Origin: Gracilibacillus massiliensis
GTDB taxonomy: Bacteria; Bacillota; Bacilli; Bacillales; Amphibacillaceae
DNA length: 64,000 nucleotides
Reading direction: 5' to 3'
Assembly: GCF_001458115.1 (NCBI RefSeq)
Contig: NZ_CZRP01000012.1
Coordinates: forward strand, 620,001-684,000
Shown here: in pieces, positions 26,605-36,021 of the stretch
Layout of the letters: each line of letters starts with the position of its first letter
Position numbering within the stretch: position 1 is the first letter of the stretch
Made by a program: the position numbers and the translations under genes
The notes under the pieces: generated by a model
Database searches by the model: none
What the model was told of the DNA's origin: nothing
What the model saw: the letters and a program-made list of their open reading frames with translations, nothing else

Positions 26605-26662
26605 AGTATACACAAACGCATGTTCTATTTCAATAGACTTCGATCATTTGTTCGTGTATAAT
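26605..26662. promoter_or_regulatory. Divergent promoters of yolD and sbcDC, each with a LexA-like box
   Basis: Minus strand: -35 TTGAAA (26633-26628), 17-base spacer, -10 TATACT (26610-26605). Plus strand: -35 TAGACT (26634-26639), 17-base spacer, -10 TATAAT (26657-26662). The two -35 hexamers touch. The yolD spacer holds GAACATGCGTTT (26625-26614, minus strand), which fits the core GAACRNRYGTTY of the B. subtilis LexA box. The sbcD spacer holds CGATCATTTGTTCG (26641-26654), with two mismatches to CGAACRNRYGTTCG. Confidence 0.72.
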
Positions 26663-26697
26663 ATATTTAAAATTATGGAAGGGATGGTGAATGCTTC

Positions 26698-27849
26698 ATG
26701 AAGATTTTACATACAGCAGATTGGCATTTAGGAAAGATTGTCCATGGCCTGCATATGACAGAAGAACAGGATCTTGTTTTACAACAATTAATAGATATCA
26801 TCCGACAAGAGAAACCAGATGTTATTATCATTGCCGGTGATTTATATGATCGAGCAGTTCCGCCTCGTGAAGCGGTAGAAATATTAAACCGTTTTTTTAC
26901 AAAAGTATCGGTAGAATTGGAGATTCCGATTCTCGCTATTGCAGGAAATCATGATAGCCCGGACCGATTAGGTTTTGGTGCTAGTATATTTCGATCTCAA
27001 CAATTATATTTAGCAACATCGATCAAAGAAATATTTCAGCCAATCAAATTTTCCGATCAGGAAACGGATTATTACTTTCATTTAGTACCATACGTAGAAC
27101 CAGAACAAGTAAAAAACTATTTTGAAGATGATTCAATCACCACTCACCATGATGCAATGAAACGTATTGTTGAAGAAATAAAAAAAGAAATGTCAGAAAA
27201 TACGAAACATATTTTAATCGGACATGCCTTCATCGCTGGCGGAATGGAATCCGAATCAGAAGAAAGGTTAACGATGATTGGTGGTTCACCCTATATTGAG
27301 GCAGACTTATTTCGTTCTTTCGATTACGTAGCACTCGGACACCTTCATCAAGCCCAACGCATAACGGATGACTTTATCCGCTATAGTGGTTCTATTATGA
27401 AATATTCATTTTCGGAAGCGCATCACAATAAATCCATCACCATTCTTGAACTTGATAAAGCTGAAAAAAAACTCACTACGATTCCGCTAACACCTCCACG
27501 AGACTTACGAAAGGTGGAAGGCTACTTTCAAGATTTTTTAGATGGACAAGTTATTGAACCAACAGAAGATTATTTGCAAATACAACTATTGGACGATGGT
27601 CAGATCATAGACCCTGTTTCTAAACTTAGAAAACGTTTCCCGAATCTTTTACGATTAGAACGAAAACACCATCTGATCCATCAATCATTAAAAGAAATAG
27701 ACACAATAAAGGAAAAACAAGAAATGACTCACGAACAGTTATTTGCGGCTTTCTATCAGGAAATTAAAGGAACTGAGTTAACAGAGAAACGCGCAGACTA
27801 TATAAAAGAAATCATTCAAGACGTAATCGTTGAAGAAAGGGGGAAATAA
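26698..27849 (+). CDS. sbcD: Nuclease SbcCD subunit D
   Basis: 383-aa Mre11-type metallophosphoesterase nuclease. Motifs HTADWHLGK, IIAGDLYDRAVPP, AGNHDSPDRLG, GHAFIAGG and ALGHLHQAQ give the two-metal site. With SbcC it opens hairpins and trims blocked ends. Its ATG follows GGAAGGGATGG at moderate distance. It is in a two-gene operon with sbcC. Confidence 0.96.
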   Translation: MKILHTADWHLGKIVHGLHMTEEQDLVLQQLIDIIRQEKPDVIIIAGDLYDRAVPPREAVEILNRFFTKVSVELEIPILAIAGNHDSPDRLGFGASIFRSQQLYLATSIKEIFQPIKFSDQETDYYFHLVPYVEPEQVKNYFEDDSITTHHDAMKRIVEEIKKEMSENTKHILIGHAFIAGGMESESEERLTMIGGSPYIEADLFRSFDYVALGHLHQAQRITDDFIRYSGSIMKYSFSEAHHNKSITILELDKAEKKLTTIPLTPPRDLRKVEGYFQDFLDGQVIEPTEDYLQIQLLDDGQIIDPVSKLRKRFPNLLRLERKHHLIHQSLKEIDTIKEKQEMTHEQLFAAFYQEIKGTELTEKRADYIKEIIQDVIVEERGK

Positions 27850-27850
27850 T

Positions 27851-30800
27851 ATGCGAGCTCTAGAACTTGAATTAACGGCATTTGGACCATATAAAAACAA
27901 ACAACGCATAGATTTTACCGAACTCGGTGATGAACCGATTTTTTTAGTCACAGGACCTACTGGTGCAGGGAAAACAACGATATTTGATGCTATTTGCTTT
28001 AGTTTATATGGAAAAGCTAGTGGGACTGATCGCGATCAAGACGCATTCCGCAGTCATTTTGCCCCTTTATCTGAACTTACAACGGTTACGTTTATCTTTA
28101 AGTTGCACCAAAAAAAATACCGTATAACAAGAAGCCCAAAGCAACAAAAACCAAAAGCCAGAGGAGAGGGGTATACAGAAGAAGTGGCAAGTGCGAGTCT
28201 CTATCGTCAGGACGAAAATAATCAATGGGAATTGCTTGTGTCAAAAATAAAAGAAGTAAATGAAACAATAGAAGAAATGATTGGTCTTGATTATGAGCAA
28301 TTCAAGAAAATGATCATGATTCCACAAGGAGAATTCAGAAGGCTTATCTCTGAAAATAGTAAGGAACGAGAAGAAGTTTTACAAAAAATATTCCGAACTT
28401 ATTTTTATAAAAATATCACAGAAAAATTAAAGGACAAAGCAAAATCTCTAAAAGAACAAATGGAAAAATTAGAATGGCAATGGAACCAGGAAAAAGATAA
28501 ATTACCTGAAGGGTATGTCGATGAAGAATTAGATCAAAAAGTTAAGGTGCAATTAGAGCATCAATTAATAAAGCTTGATGAACAAAGAGCCAACTTAAAA
28601 AAGAATTTGAACAATGTCGCAGAGCAATTAAACTCCTTACAAGAAAAATATTATCACCAGAAACAGCTCGTCGATTATTTTAACGAGTATGCACAACAAA
28701 TCGAGAAACAGAAAGAATTCGAAGCAAGCCAACAAGACATAAACCAAAAGAATCAACGATTAGAATTAGCTAAAACAGCCGATAAAATAAAACCAGTAGA
28801 AGATTTAATGGCTACTAGAAAACAAGAATGGCAAGAACTACAAACGAACTATAAAAAGCTTGAATTAGAAAAACAAAAGCAGCAAGAAGTTTTCGAAAAA
28901 GCAAAACTGCAATTTACAAATGAACAGCAAAATGAAAAGAAACGAGAGCAACAACAATATCATCTAAAGGAACAAAAACAATTATTATCGAAATTGGATA
29001 ACTTCCAAACCATCACAAATCAATTGGAAAATGCTAAGAAAAATGTCCAACGAACCGAAACCAAACTGTCAACCACAGAACAAAACATAACGAAATTAGA
29101 AAAAACAAAAGAAGAAAGTTATCAAGTTCGGGATCAACTACATCAAACGAATGAAGTGATTCAAAAAGCAGTTTATGACCTGGACCAGTTAAACAATCAG
29201 TTAGACAATGTAAAAGAATTACAAGCAGAATTTGATTATTTATTAGTCTTGAGAAAAGACTACCAGCAATATAACAAAGTAGTAGATAAATTAAAGAAAG
29301 AAATAACTGATCAAAAGGAACTTTGTGAAAAATTAGAAGTAGAGCGTAAAAACCATTTAGCTAGTCATCTTGCACAACAAATAAAAGAAGGTGAAGCCTG
29401 CCCTGTCTGTGGATCAGACCATCATCCAAAACTTGCTAACTTTCCCGATCAAGTTGCATCTGATGAAAAAATAGAAAAAGAAACAAAAAAATTAGCTTCA
29501 TTGGAAGAAGAAACGAAAGAAATGGAAATGAAATTATTGCAGATTAAGGAACAGGGAGAGGGGAAAAATCAACTAGTCTCTCGCTTAATGAAAACTAGTA
29601 AACTTGGGAAAGAACAATTATCCGAAGATGCTTTAAGCAAACTAGCAATAACCTTAACAAAAGAAGTACATTCTAAGAAACAATTAAAGCAGACCCAAAC
29701 GAATGAGTTAAAAAAACTAAAAGAAAGATTAAAACAAACAGAAGAAATGCTTACAAAACTTGAACCTTTGAAAGTGGAACTGAAGCAATTACAAGCAAAC
29801 TATCAACAATTTTCACAAGAATTTCATCAGCTTGATGCTACCTATACACAACTAAAAGCACAATTACCAAGTGATTTTGAATCTGTTGAGGCCTTTCAAG
29901 AAAAAGTAGCTCGATTAGAAGGAGAAGTCCAAGCTGCACTTCAATATTGGAAAGATGTACAAGAGTATTATGAGAAAGCGTTAGAGCAAAAGAATACAAC
30001 AGTGACCAAGTGTGAGGAAGCAAAATATTACTTAGTACAAACTGAGCAAAAGTACAAAGAGCAAGAAGCTAAATTTAAAGAAGCACTGGATCAATATCAA
30101 TTTTCATCGCTTGAGTCGTATGAGAAAGCTGTATTGGCAAGTGAACTACAGCAAAAATTAGAAAACGACATTAATTACTTCTACGAACAGAAATATCTAG
30201 TGGAAGACCGATTAAAAAGATTAAAGAATGAGATTAAGGATGCTACTAAACCAAACTTAACGATCGTGGAAGAAGCTATCCAAGCGAAAACGAAAGAAAA
30301 AGAAGAGATAACCAAACAACAGCAGACGAATTCGATTCATATCGACCAATTAATGAACTCGATCAAACGACTAAAGAAAATAGAACAACAGATGCAGGAA
30401 ATTAATGATGACTATTTCCATGTTGGCGAGTTAGCAGACCTTGCAAGAGGTGACAATACAGCAAGACTTTCATTTGAACGATTCGTTTTATCTACTTTCT
30501 TAGATGAGATTCTACTACAGGCAAATATCCGTCTCGATCAAATGAGCGATCATCGCTATCAACTCATTCGCAGTGATGAGATCGCAAAACGCGGAGCTCA
30601 AAGTGGACTTGACTTAGAGGTTCTTGATCATTACACAGGCAAAAGAAGATCTGTTAAAACATTATCAGGAGGAGAAGGCTTTAAAGCGGCCCTCAGTCTT
30701 GCACTGGGAATGGCAGATATTGTCCAAGCACATGCTGGTGGTGTGCAGTTAGATACTCTATTTATCGATGAAGGGTTTGGAACTCTTGATGAGATCTCCC

Positions 30801-30955
30801 TTGAGCAAGCGATCAAATGTTTAAAAGATTTACAACAAGACAACCGTATTATCGGTGTTATTTCCCATGTAGCGCAATTGAAAGAGGAAATAAAAGCCAA
30901 ATTAGTAGTAGAAACCTCTCCAGATGGATCTACTGCATCCTTTAAAATTGGTTAG
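27851..30955 (+). CDS. sbcC: Nuclease SbcCD subunit C
   Basis: 1034-aa Rad50-type SMC ATPase. Walker A GPTGAGKTTIFDAI at about 35, two long coiled coils (about 180-500 and 540-880), a zinc-hook CPVCGSDHH near 517, the ABC signature KTLSGGEGFKAALSLALG near 935 and Walker B LDTLFIDEGFGTLDE. The start is ATG 27851, five bases after AAGGGGG; the stop of sbcD (27847-27849) lies just before. Complete and of normal length. Confidence 0.96.
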   Translation: MRALELELTAFGPYKNKQRIDFTELGDEPIFLVTGPTGAGKTTIFDAICFSLYGKASGTDRDQDAFRSHFAPLSELTTVTFIFKLHQKKYRITRSPKQQKPKARGEGYTEEVASASLYRQDENNQWELLVSKIKEVNETIEEMIGLDYEQFKKMIMIPQGEFRRLISENSKEREEVLQKIFRTYFYKNITEKLKDKAKSLKEQMEKLEWQWNQEKDKLPEGYVDEELDQKVKVQLEHQLIKLDEQRANLKKNLNNVAEQLNSLQEKYYHQKQLVDYFNEYAQQIEKQKEFEASQQDINQKNQRLELAKTADKIKPVEDLMATRKQEWQELQTNYKKLELEKQKQQEVFEKAKLQFTNEQQNEKKREQQQYHLKEQKQLLSKLDNFQTITNQLENAKKNVQRTETKLSTTEQNITKLEKTKEESYQVRDQLHQTNEVIQKAVYDLDQLNNQLDNVKELQAEFDYLLVLRKDYQQYNKVVDKLKKEITDQKELCEKLEVERKNHLASHLAQQIKEGEACPVCGSDHHPKLANFPDQVASDEKIEKETKKLASLEEETKEMEMKLLQIKEQGEGKNQLVSRLMKTSKLGKEQLSEDALSKLAITLTKEVHSKKQLKQTQTNELKKLKERLKQTEEMLTKLEPLKVELKQLQANYQQFSQEFHQLDATYTQLKAQLPSDFESVEAFQEKVARLEGEVQAALQYWKDVQEYYEKALEQKNTTVTKCEEAKYYLVQTEQKYKEQEAKFKEALDQYQFSSLESYEKAVLASELQQKLENDINYFYEQKYLVEDRLKRLKNEIKDATKPNLTIVEEAIQAKTKEKEEITKQQQTNSIHIDQLMNSIKRLKKIEQQMQEINDDYFHVGELADLARGDNTARLSFERFVLSTFLDEILLQANIRLDQMSDHRYQLIRSDEIAKRGAQSGLDLEVLDHYTGKRRSVKTLSGGEGFKAALSLALGMADIVQAHAGGVQLDTLFIDEGFGTLDEISLEQAIKCLKDLQQDNRIIGVISHVAQLKEEIKAKLVVETSPDGSTASFKIG

Positions 30956-31348
30956 ATAGTCAAAAGCTTACAAATTCCAACATTAATTTTTTCCATACTG
31001 TCAAATCATGCGCTTACCCAGGAAATATTTATGTGTCATTACGTTATTTCCAACTAATTTTAATCTAATTCATAAACATAGCTATAACTTCTGCTCTTAA
31101 AACATATAAAAAACGCTGATGAACAATAAGTAGTTCAATTTTGGGAGTGCAAACGGATAATTTGTACTCCTTATTGAACTACATTTAGCACTTATATGAT
31201 AAAATCAGTTAAGAAAATAAGATCTATATTACATTAAGTGTTATTTAGCGTTTAATATAACAACTTTGCATTACCTTTCCTTTTAGAAGTATATCAATTT
31301 AAAAAACATGCGTTTGAAGTAGATATAATGGATAAAGGTGGTAACGAT
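30956..31348 (+). other. Intergenic gap with a long hairpin
   Basis: AT-rich, no convincing gene. It holds a two-part hairpin: GTAGTTCAAT (31130-31139) with ATTGAACTAC (31173-31182), and inside it GGAGTGCAAA (31144-31153) with TTTGTACTCC (31161-31170), one G-U pair, loop CGGATAA. No T run follows, so it is not a typical terminator. Confidence 0.6.
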
Positions 31349-32173
31349 ATGTTAACAGAAAAAGTTCATATTGCTGTACCCACAGCTTTTTTAAAAGATG
31401 AATCTTTAAATATTCAAGGAACAATAAGTCATGTAAGAAACCTTTATAATCAAGGAATAAAATCTGTTCTTATCTCAGGAACTACTGGTGAACAACATAG
31501 TCTGAACTTGCAGGAGAAAATTGAGTTAATTAACGGTTTATTATTGGAAAAAGAACTCCTGCGTAACATGGAAATAATTTTTGGAGTTGCTTCAATTAGA
31601 CAGAAAGAGGCAGAAGAATTAGCTAAAAAAATTCGCCACACAAATATATCGAGCGTAATGCTTGGCTATCCACCGTATGTTATACCAACACAAGAAGAAG
31701 CATTAGCATATTCAGAGCGTATTATACAGCTTAGCAATAAACCTACAATTATTTATAATAATCCTAGAAGAACAGGCTTCGATTTATCAGAAAAGAGTAT
31801 TATTCAATTAAGTAAAATAGACTTAGTCGTTGGCATAAAAGATGCTGGCAATAAAGAAAAAGTGGAACAATTAAAAAATGATATAAATAGAAAAGAGTTT
31901 TATTTTTACGCTGGTGGAGAAGTGAATGTAGAAGAAAAGATATTGAATGGATATGATCGACTTTCTTCAATTGCTGGAAATGTTGCTCCAACTGAAATTA
32001 GTCAATGGTTTCACAAATTAGTAGGGAAGCAAAATGTAAGTAAGCAAGAACAAATAAAAATAAAAAACATTTTGGAGCAGGTTTATAAAGATAATGCTAT
32101 AGCAAATGTAAAAAGAATCCTAAATAAAAATGGTATTCCAATTGGATTTTGCAGGAGTCCAATTGGAAATTAA
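31349..32173 (+). CDS. DapA-like aldolase (DHDPS/NAL superfamily)
   Basis: 274 aa, class I aldolase of the dihydrodipicolinate synthase/N-acetylneuraminate lyase superfamily. GTTGEQHSLN matches the substrate loop, IIYNNPRRTGFD holds the catalytic Tyr and Arg region, and VVGIKDAG the Schiff-base lysine. It is shorter and divergent compared with the true dapA at 54487 and has no lysine riboswitch. The true substrate is not evident. Start ATG 31349 after AAAGGTGG. It opens a short accessory stretch with no operon partners of a lysine pathway. Confidence 0.82.
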   Translation: MLTEKVHIAVPTAFLKDESLNIQGTISHVRNLYNQGIKSVLISGTTGEQHSLNLQEKIELINGLLLEKELLRNMEIIFGVASIRQKEAEELAKKIRHTNISSVMLGYPPYVIPTQEEALAYSERIIQLSNKPTIIYNNPRRTGFDLSEKSIIQLSKIDLVVGIKDAGNKEKVEQLKNDINRKEFYFYAGGEVNVEEKILNGYDRLSSIAGNVAPTEISQWFHKLVGKQNVSKQEQIKIKNILEQVYKDNAIANVKRILNKNGIPIGFCRSPIGN

Positions 32174-32404
32174 TAGTTTGTGAATTCTTTTAACTGATTC
32201 CTTAGCGATTTAATTCATCTTTTAATATGAGTTTATATATGAACAAATCAAAATTTTTTCATAAGCATTATCAAATAATTGGTGTATCTATTCCATAATA
32301 ATGATTTGCTTTAATAATATAAAATTTAAGTAAAAATGCATAACAAGATTTAGTTGTTCACAAAAGGACTCATTAGTTTTACTAAGAATAGGAGATGGAA
32401 CTGC

Positions 32405-32881
32405 ATGACAACTCTCCATTTAATGGTTGGGCTCCCTTGTAGTGGCAAGACTACAGATGCTCGAAAACTTGAAAAAAAGCATTCAGCTTTACGACTTACT
32501 CCGGATGAATGGCATACGCGATTAGGTCATGATTTTGGATATAACATGACTGAAGCGGATGAGGCTAGCCACAACGAAAGACATGATGCGGTGGAATCTC
32601 TAATGTGGGATATTGCAGCTAGAATGTTAGTTCTTGGTGTTGATGTTATCTTAGATTTTGGATTTTGGACTAAAAAGGAGCGAGAGGAATTTCGTTTTCG
32701 AGCTAATACACTAGGAGTTCAATTTAAAATCCATTATAACGATATGTCAAAAGATGAACTATTTGAACGTTTAAGAACTAGAAATGCTCAGAAACCAGAA
32801 GCGACTTTTATTATTCCTGAAGCAAAACTAGAAGAATGGATAAAAATCTTCGAACCACCCTCAGCAGACGAGCTTGACTAA
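32405..32881 (+). CDS. P-loop kinase-like ATP-binding protein
   Basis: 158 aa with a Walker A GLPCSGKTT at residues 9-17, a DEWHTRLG segment, VILDFGFWTKKER (Walker B-like Asp) and an arginine-rich lid RLRTRNAQKPEA. This is the AAA_33/zeta-kinase-like group that includes small-molecule and drug phosphotransferases. Substrate unknown. Start ATG 32405 after TAGGAGATGG. The next gene, a methyltransferase, may be in the same unit (52-base gap). Confidence 0.8.
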   Translation: MTTLHLMVGLPCSGKTTDARKLEKKHSALRLTPDEWHTRLGHDFGYNMTEADEASHNERHDAVESLMWDIAARMLVLGVDVILDFGFWTKKEREEFRFRANTLGVQFKIHYNDMSKDELFERLRTRNAQKPEATFIIPEAKLEEWIKIFEPPSADELD

Positions 32882-32933
32882 TACAAAACTAGTAGCATTT
32901 TTTTATATTTTGTAGTTTAAAGACGGTTAGGTT

Positions 32934-33683
32934 ATGAAACAATTTGATTATGAAAGTTTCTACAATAAGGTCGGAAAAGTTAATGGTTGGGATTTTAGCA
33001 ATATAAAGTCTTTCTCTGAAGGTGTTACGTGGAACTTTTATGATGAAGTCCAGAAAAGAAGTAAAAAAACGGATGTCCTTTTAGATATAGGTACAGGTGG
33101 AGGAGAAAATATAATTCGAATTTCATCTTCATTATTGCTATCAATTGGAATCGATTTATCAAATGGCATGTTAGAAACTGCAGAATCAAACCTGAAGCAT
33201 TCGAATGTTTCGAACGTGAAATTTTTTCAGATGTCATCTGATCATTTGCAATTTCCTTCCGGTTTTTTTGATCTGGTTTCAAGTCGTCATGCACCTTTTT
33301 CTTCTACAGAAATATTTAAGGTCTTAAAAATTGGTGGATGGTTTCTGACACAACAAGTAAGTGAAGCGGATAAATTAAATATAAAAAATGCCTTTAGTCG
33401 TGGGCAAGATTATGACAAAACGGATGGAACATTAAAAGGAAAATATATTCGTGAACTAAAAGAAGCAGGTTTTTCTGAAGTTCAATCTTTTGAATATGAT
33501 GCCATCGAATATTTTCAACGACCAGAAGACTTAATATTTTTACTGACAAACACTCCGATCATTCATAGTTTTGGGAAAGAGAATAAGGACTATGAAATAC
33601 TGTTTGAATTTATTAAAAGTAATCAATATGCTAAAGGTATTCGAACAAATTCTAAAAGATTTCTCATCATGGCCAAGAAGTGA
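32934..33683 (+). CDS. SAM-dependent methyltransferase
   Basis: 249-aa class I methyltransferase. Motif I LLDIGTGGGENI near 44-55, SIGIDLSNGMLETA, and post-II SSDHLQFPSGFFDLVSSRHAPF. Resembles small-molecule methyltransferases (Methyltransf_11). Substrate unknown. Ribosome site is weak (GGTTAGGTT). Followed by a terminator. Confidence 0.82.
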   Translation: MKQFDYESFYNKVGKVNGWDFSNIKSFSEGVTWNFYDEVQKRSKKTDVLLDIGTGGGENIIRISSSLLLSIGIDLSNGMLETAESNLKHSNVSNVKFFQMSSDHLQFPSGFFDLVSSRHAPFSSTEIFKVLKIGGWFLTQQVSEADKLNIKNAFSRGQDYDKTDGTLKGKYIRELKEAGFSEVQSFEYDAIEYFQRPEDLIFLLTNTPIIHSFGKENKDYEILFEFIKSNQYAKGIRTNSKRFLIMAKK

Positions 33684-33693
33684 ATAAAATACT

Positions 33694-33735
33694 AAAAGTA
33701 AGAAGTAGAATAAAAGCTTCTTTTACTTTTTGTTT
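33694..33735 (+). terminator. Terminator after the methyltransferase gene
   Basis: AAAAGTA-AGAAG pairs with CTTCTTTTACTTTT with a small bulge, then TTGTTT. Confidence 0.65.
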
Positions 33736-33764
33736 AGGTTTTACTCATCACAAGGAGGACAATT

Positions 33765-34118
33765 ATGAAAAAGCTTCTTTTAATTGTGACAATAGGGCTT
33801 CTTTCCATATTTATTGTTTTAGGAATCGTTTCTTTCTCTTCGACTACCGAGACCACAAACCAGCTGCCAATAGAGATGATAGCTTTCAACAGCTTAACAG
33901 ATGAAGAAAGTGCTTTAATACCTGTAAGCCCAAAGGATTCAATTGTAAAAAAAGTACCCATAAATAACGATATAAAAAAATCCATTCCTAAAACTTATGA
34001 TAAAGACATGGTTCATTCTGTTACATTTAACAACACGGAGACAGCTACTAATGGAAACCTTGTAATTTTTGTTGCGTTGGATAAAAAAACGATTCTCGGT
34101 AAAATGTACCAGTCATAA
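33765..34118 (+). CDS. Short membrane-anchored or secreted protein
   Basis: 117 aa with one N-terminal hydrophobic segment (about 3-25, LLLIVTIGLLSIFIVLGIV) and a polar extracytoplasmic part. No lipobox cysteine. I do not recognise a family. Ribosome site AAGGAGGA. Flanked by a terminator upstream and yqfQ downstream. Confidence 0.7.
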   Translation: MKKLLLIVTIGLLSIFIVLGIVSFSSTTETTNQLPIEMIAFNSLTDEESALIPVSPKDSIVKKVPINNDIKKSIPKTYDKDMVHSVTFNNTETATNGNLVIFVALDKKTILGKMYQS

Positions 34119-34191
34119 ATGGTATGCCTATACACATCATGGTCTACTTACATAGACTATATCAACATGTATACGGAAAGGAGAATGAGTA

Positions 34192-34674
34192 ATGTTTCGA
34201 CCACCAAATCAACCACCTTTTTTCAACCAACAACAAATGCCACCACAGTCATTCCTTAATGGGTTTCCGCAACGGTCACCTCTACCCAGTCAAATGACAA
34301 ATCCAACAGGGCTGCAAGGAATACTTCAGAGAATTTTTCCTTCACAAGCGGCTAATGTAGCTTCATCTGCTGGTGGAGGGTCTAATTTAATGGGCACATT
34401 AAATAATGTGCAACAGGTTTTAAAAGTGGCACAACAAGCCACACCATTAATAAAAGAATATGGTCCAATGATTAAAAATGCCCCAAAACTAATTAATATG
34501 ATGAAAGCTTTAAATGATATAAATAATGAAGATTACGTAGAAGATGATGTAGAAGAGGAAGAATCAATGAACATAGAAGAAAAGGTAGAAACTTCATCTA
34601 AAAAGCAAACACAAACGAATTCCGCACCACAAAAGTTAGAAACAAAGGGTTCACAACCAAAACTTTTCATCTAA
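34192..34674 (+). CDS. yqfQ: YqfQ/VrrA-type protein
   Basis: 160 aa. Pro/Gln/Asn-rich N-terminus (FRPPNQPPFFNQQQMPPQ), a central segment LMGTLNNVQQVLKVAQQATP and LIKEYGPMIKNAPKLINMMKAL that matches YqfQ, then an acidic and Thr/Gln-rich tail. YqfQ is linked to sporulation in Bacillus; the variable repeat region of the family (VrrA) is short here. Ribosome site AAAGGAGAA. Confidence 0.8.
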   Translation: MFRPPNQPPFFNQQQMPPQSFLNGFPQRSPLPSQMTNPTGLQGILQRIFPSQAANVASSAGGGSNLMGTLNNVQQVLKVAQQATPLIKEYGPMIKNAPKLINMMKALNDINNEDYVEDDVEEEESMNIEEKVETSSKKQTQTNSAPQKLETKGSQPKLFI

Positions 34675-34687
34675 TAAACTTAAGAAA

Positions 34688-34880
34688 AGCGCAGAACGTC
34701 CGTTAAAAACGTAGCGACTTCAGAATCAACTGAGATAAAGAAATCACTGAGAAAAGCGAGCCGATGATGACTTTCACCTGAAGGCATAAGTGCGACTAAG
34801 CCTCTGGTTTCACCAATCGGCAAGTCTTCTTTATGGTAGGGTGATTCGTGAAGTCGCCTAGTTTTTGGGCGTTCAGAGCT
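34688..34880. repeat. Inverted-repeat intergenic element, family C
   Basis: About 190 bp with imperfect terminal inverted repeats of about 35-40 bp: 34688-34728 (AGCGCAGAACGTCCG ... AGCGACTTCAGAATCA) against 34842-34880 (TGATTCGTGAAGTCGC ... GGGCGTTCAGAGCT). A second inner pair, CCGAT (34761-34765) with ATCGG (34816-34820), frames the middle. It has the form of a MITE or a long structured RNA. An open frame on the minus strand across it has no ribosome site. Similar blocks occur in other Bacillaceae as far as I recall. Confidence 0.65.
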
Positions 34881-34994
34881 AGACATCCGCGAAAATTTTA
34901 TGCTTCCCTAATTTAGAATTAAAAACAGACCACTTGCATTTTTTTGTTGCGAAGAGCACAATAAAAGTAAATCGTTTATTAGGAGGCTTTTTCT

Positions 34995-35957
34995 ATGACA
35001 AAGCAATCTTTAGAAACAGCAATATTCGCAGGTGGCTGTTTTTGGTGTATGGTGGAACCATTTGATCAACAACCTGGTATTGAAAAAATTGTTTCAGGTT
35101 ATACAGGGGGAGACAAGCCAAACCCAACATATGAAGAAGTTTGTACAAATACAACCGGCCATCGCGAGGCTGTTGAAATCACTTTTAATCCAGAAGTTTT
35201 TCCATATAAAAAACTATTAAACCTCTTTTGGCAGCAAATTGACCCAACAGATCCAGGTGGTCAATTTCATGACCGTGGTGAGTCCTACAAAACAGCAATC
35301 TATTATACAACGGAACAACAAAAACAATTAGCAGAAGCATCGAAGCAACAATTAGAAGAAAGCGGAAAATTTAATAAACCAATTGTAACCGATATTTTGC
35401 CTGCTAAAACATTTTATGAAGCAGAAGAAAAACATCAAAATTATTATAAAAAGCAACGTTTCCATTACCAAATGTATAAAAAAGGTTCAGGTCGAGCGGA
35501 TTTTATTAAAAGAAATTGGGGAAACTCTTTTTCTAAGCAAGATTTAAAAGAAAAGCTAACTCCTATTCAATATCATGTAACGCAAGAAAATGGAACCGAG
35601 AGACCCTTTGACAATGAGTATTGGAATAACCAACAAGAAGGTGTCTATGTAGATATAATTAGTGGTAAACCACTTTTTACTACAAAAGATCAATATGATG
35701 CAGGATGCGGTTGGCCAAGCTTTACCAAACCATTAAATCATAATGCAATTGAAGAGAATATGGATACTTCTCATGGTATGCGTCGTATTGAAGTGAGAAG
35801 TGGGGATTCTGATTCTCATTTAGGTCATGTCTTTGATGATGGTCCTGTTGATAAAGGCGGAATGCGTTATTGCATCAATTCCGCAGCTCTTCGATTTATT
35901 CCAAAAGATAAATTAGAAGAGGAAGGACTTGACCAATATCTATCATTGTTTAAATAA
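34995..35957 (+). CDS. msrAB: Fused peptide methionine sulfoxide reductase MsrA-MsrB
   Basis: 320 aa. The MsrA domain (about 8-160) holds the catalytic FAGGCFWC; the MsrB domain (about 185-310) has [24 protein letters not shown] and the catalytic cysteine in [11 protein letters not shown]. Together they repair both S- and R-epimers of methionine sulfoxide. Only one of the usual MsrB zinc CxxC pairs could be seen, so zinc may be absent. Ribosome site AGGAGG. Own terminator. Confidence 0.95.
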   Translation: MTKQSLETAIFAGGCFWCMVEPFDQQPGIEKIVSGYTGGDKPNPTYEEVCTNTTGHREAVEITFNPEVFPYKKLLNLFWQQIDPTDPGGQFHDRGESYKTAIYYTTEQQKQLAEASKQQLEESGKFNKPIVTDILPAKTFYEAEEKHQNYYKKQRFHYQMYKKGSGRADFIKRNWGNSFSKQDLKEKLTPIQYHVTQENGTERPFDNEYWNNQQEGVYVDIISGKPLFTTKDQYDAGCGWPSFTKPLNHNAIEENMDTSHGMRRIEVRSGDSDSHLGHVFDDGPVDKGGMRYCINSAALRFIPKDKLEEEGLDQYLSLFK

Positions 35958-35985
35958 CTTCCCGTCTGAACGGGAAGTTTTCTCA
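35956..35985 (+). terminator. Terminator of msrAB
   Basis: AACTTCCCGT (35956-35965) pairs with ACGGGAAGTT (35970-35979), loop CTGA, then TTCTCATTT. Confidence 0.85.
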
Positions 35986-36021
35986 TTTAGAGATTGATCC
36001 GTTTAAAGGATGTGCGTCATT

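Noticed and set aside
33680-33904. 74-codon ORF starting in the methyltransferase stop
   Set aside because: It runs through a terminator and overlaps the better supported gene at 33765 in another frame.
34680-34886. 68-codon minus-strand ORF
   Set aside because: It spans the family C inverted repeat and lacks a ribosome site.
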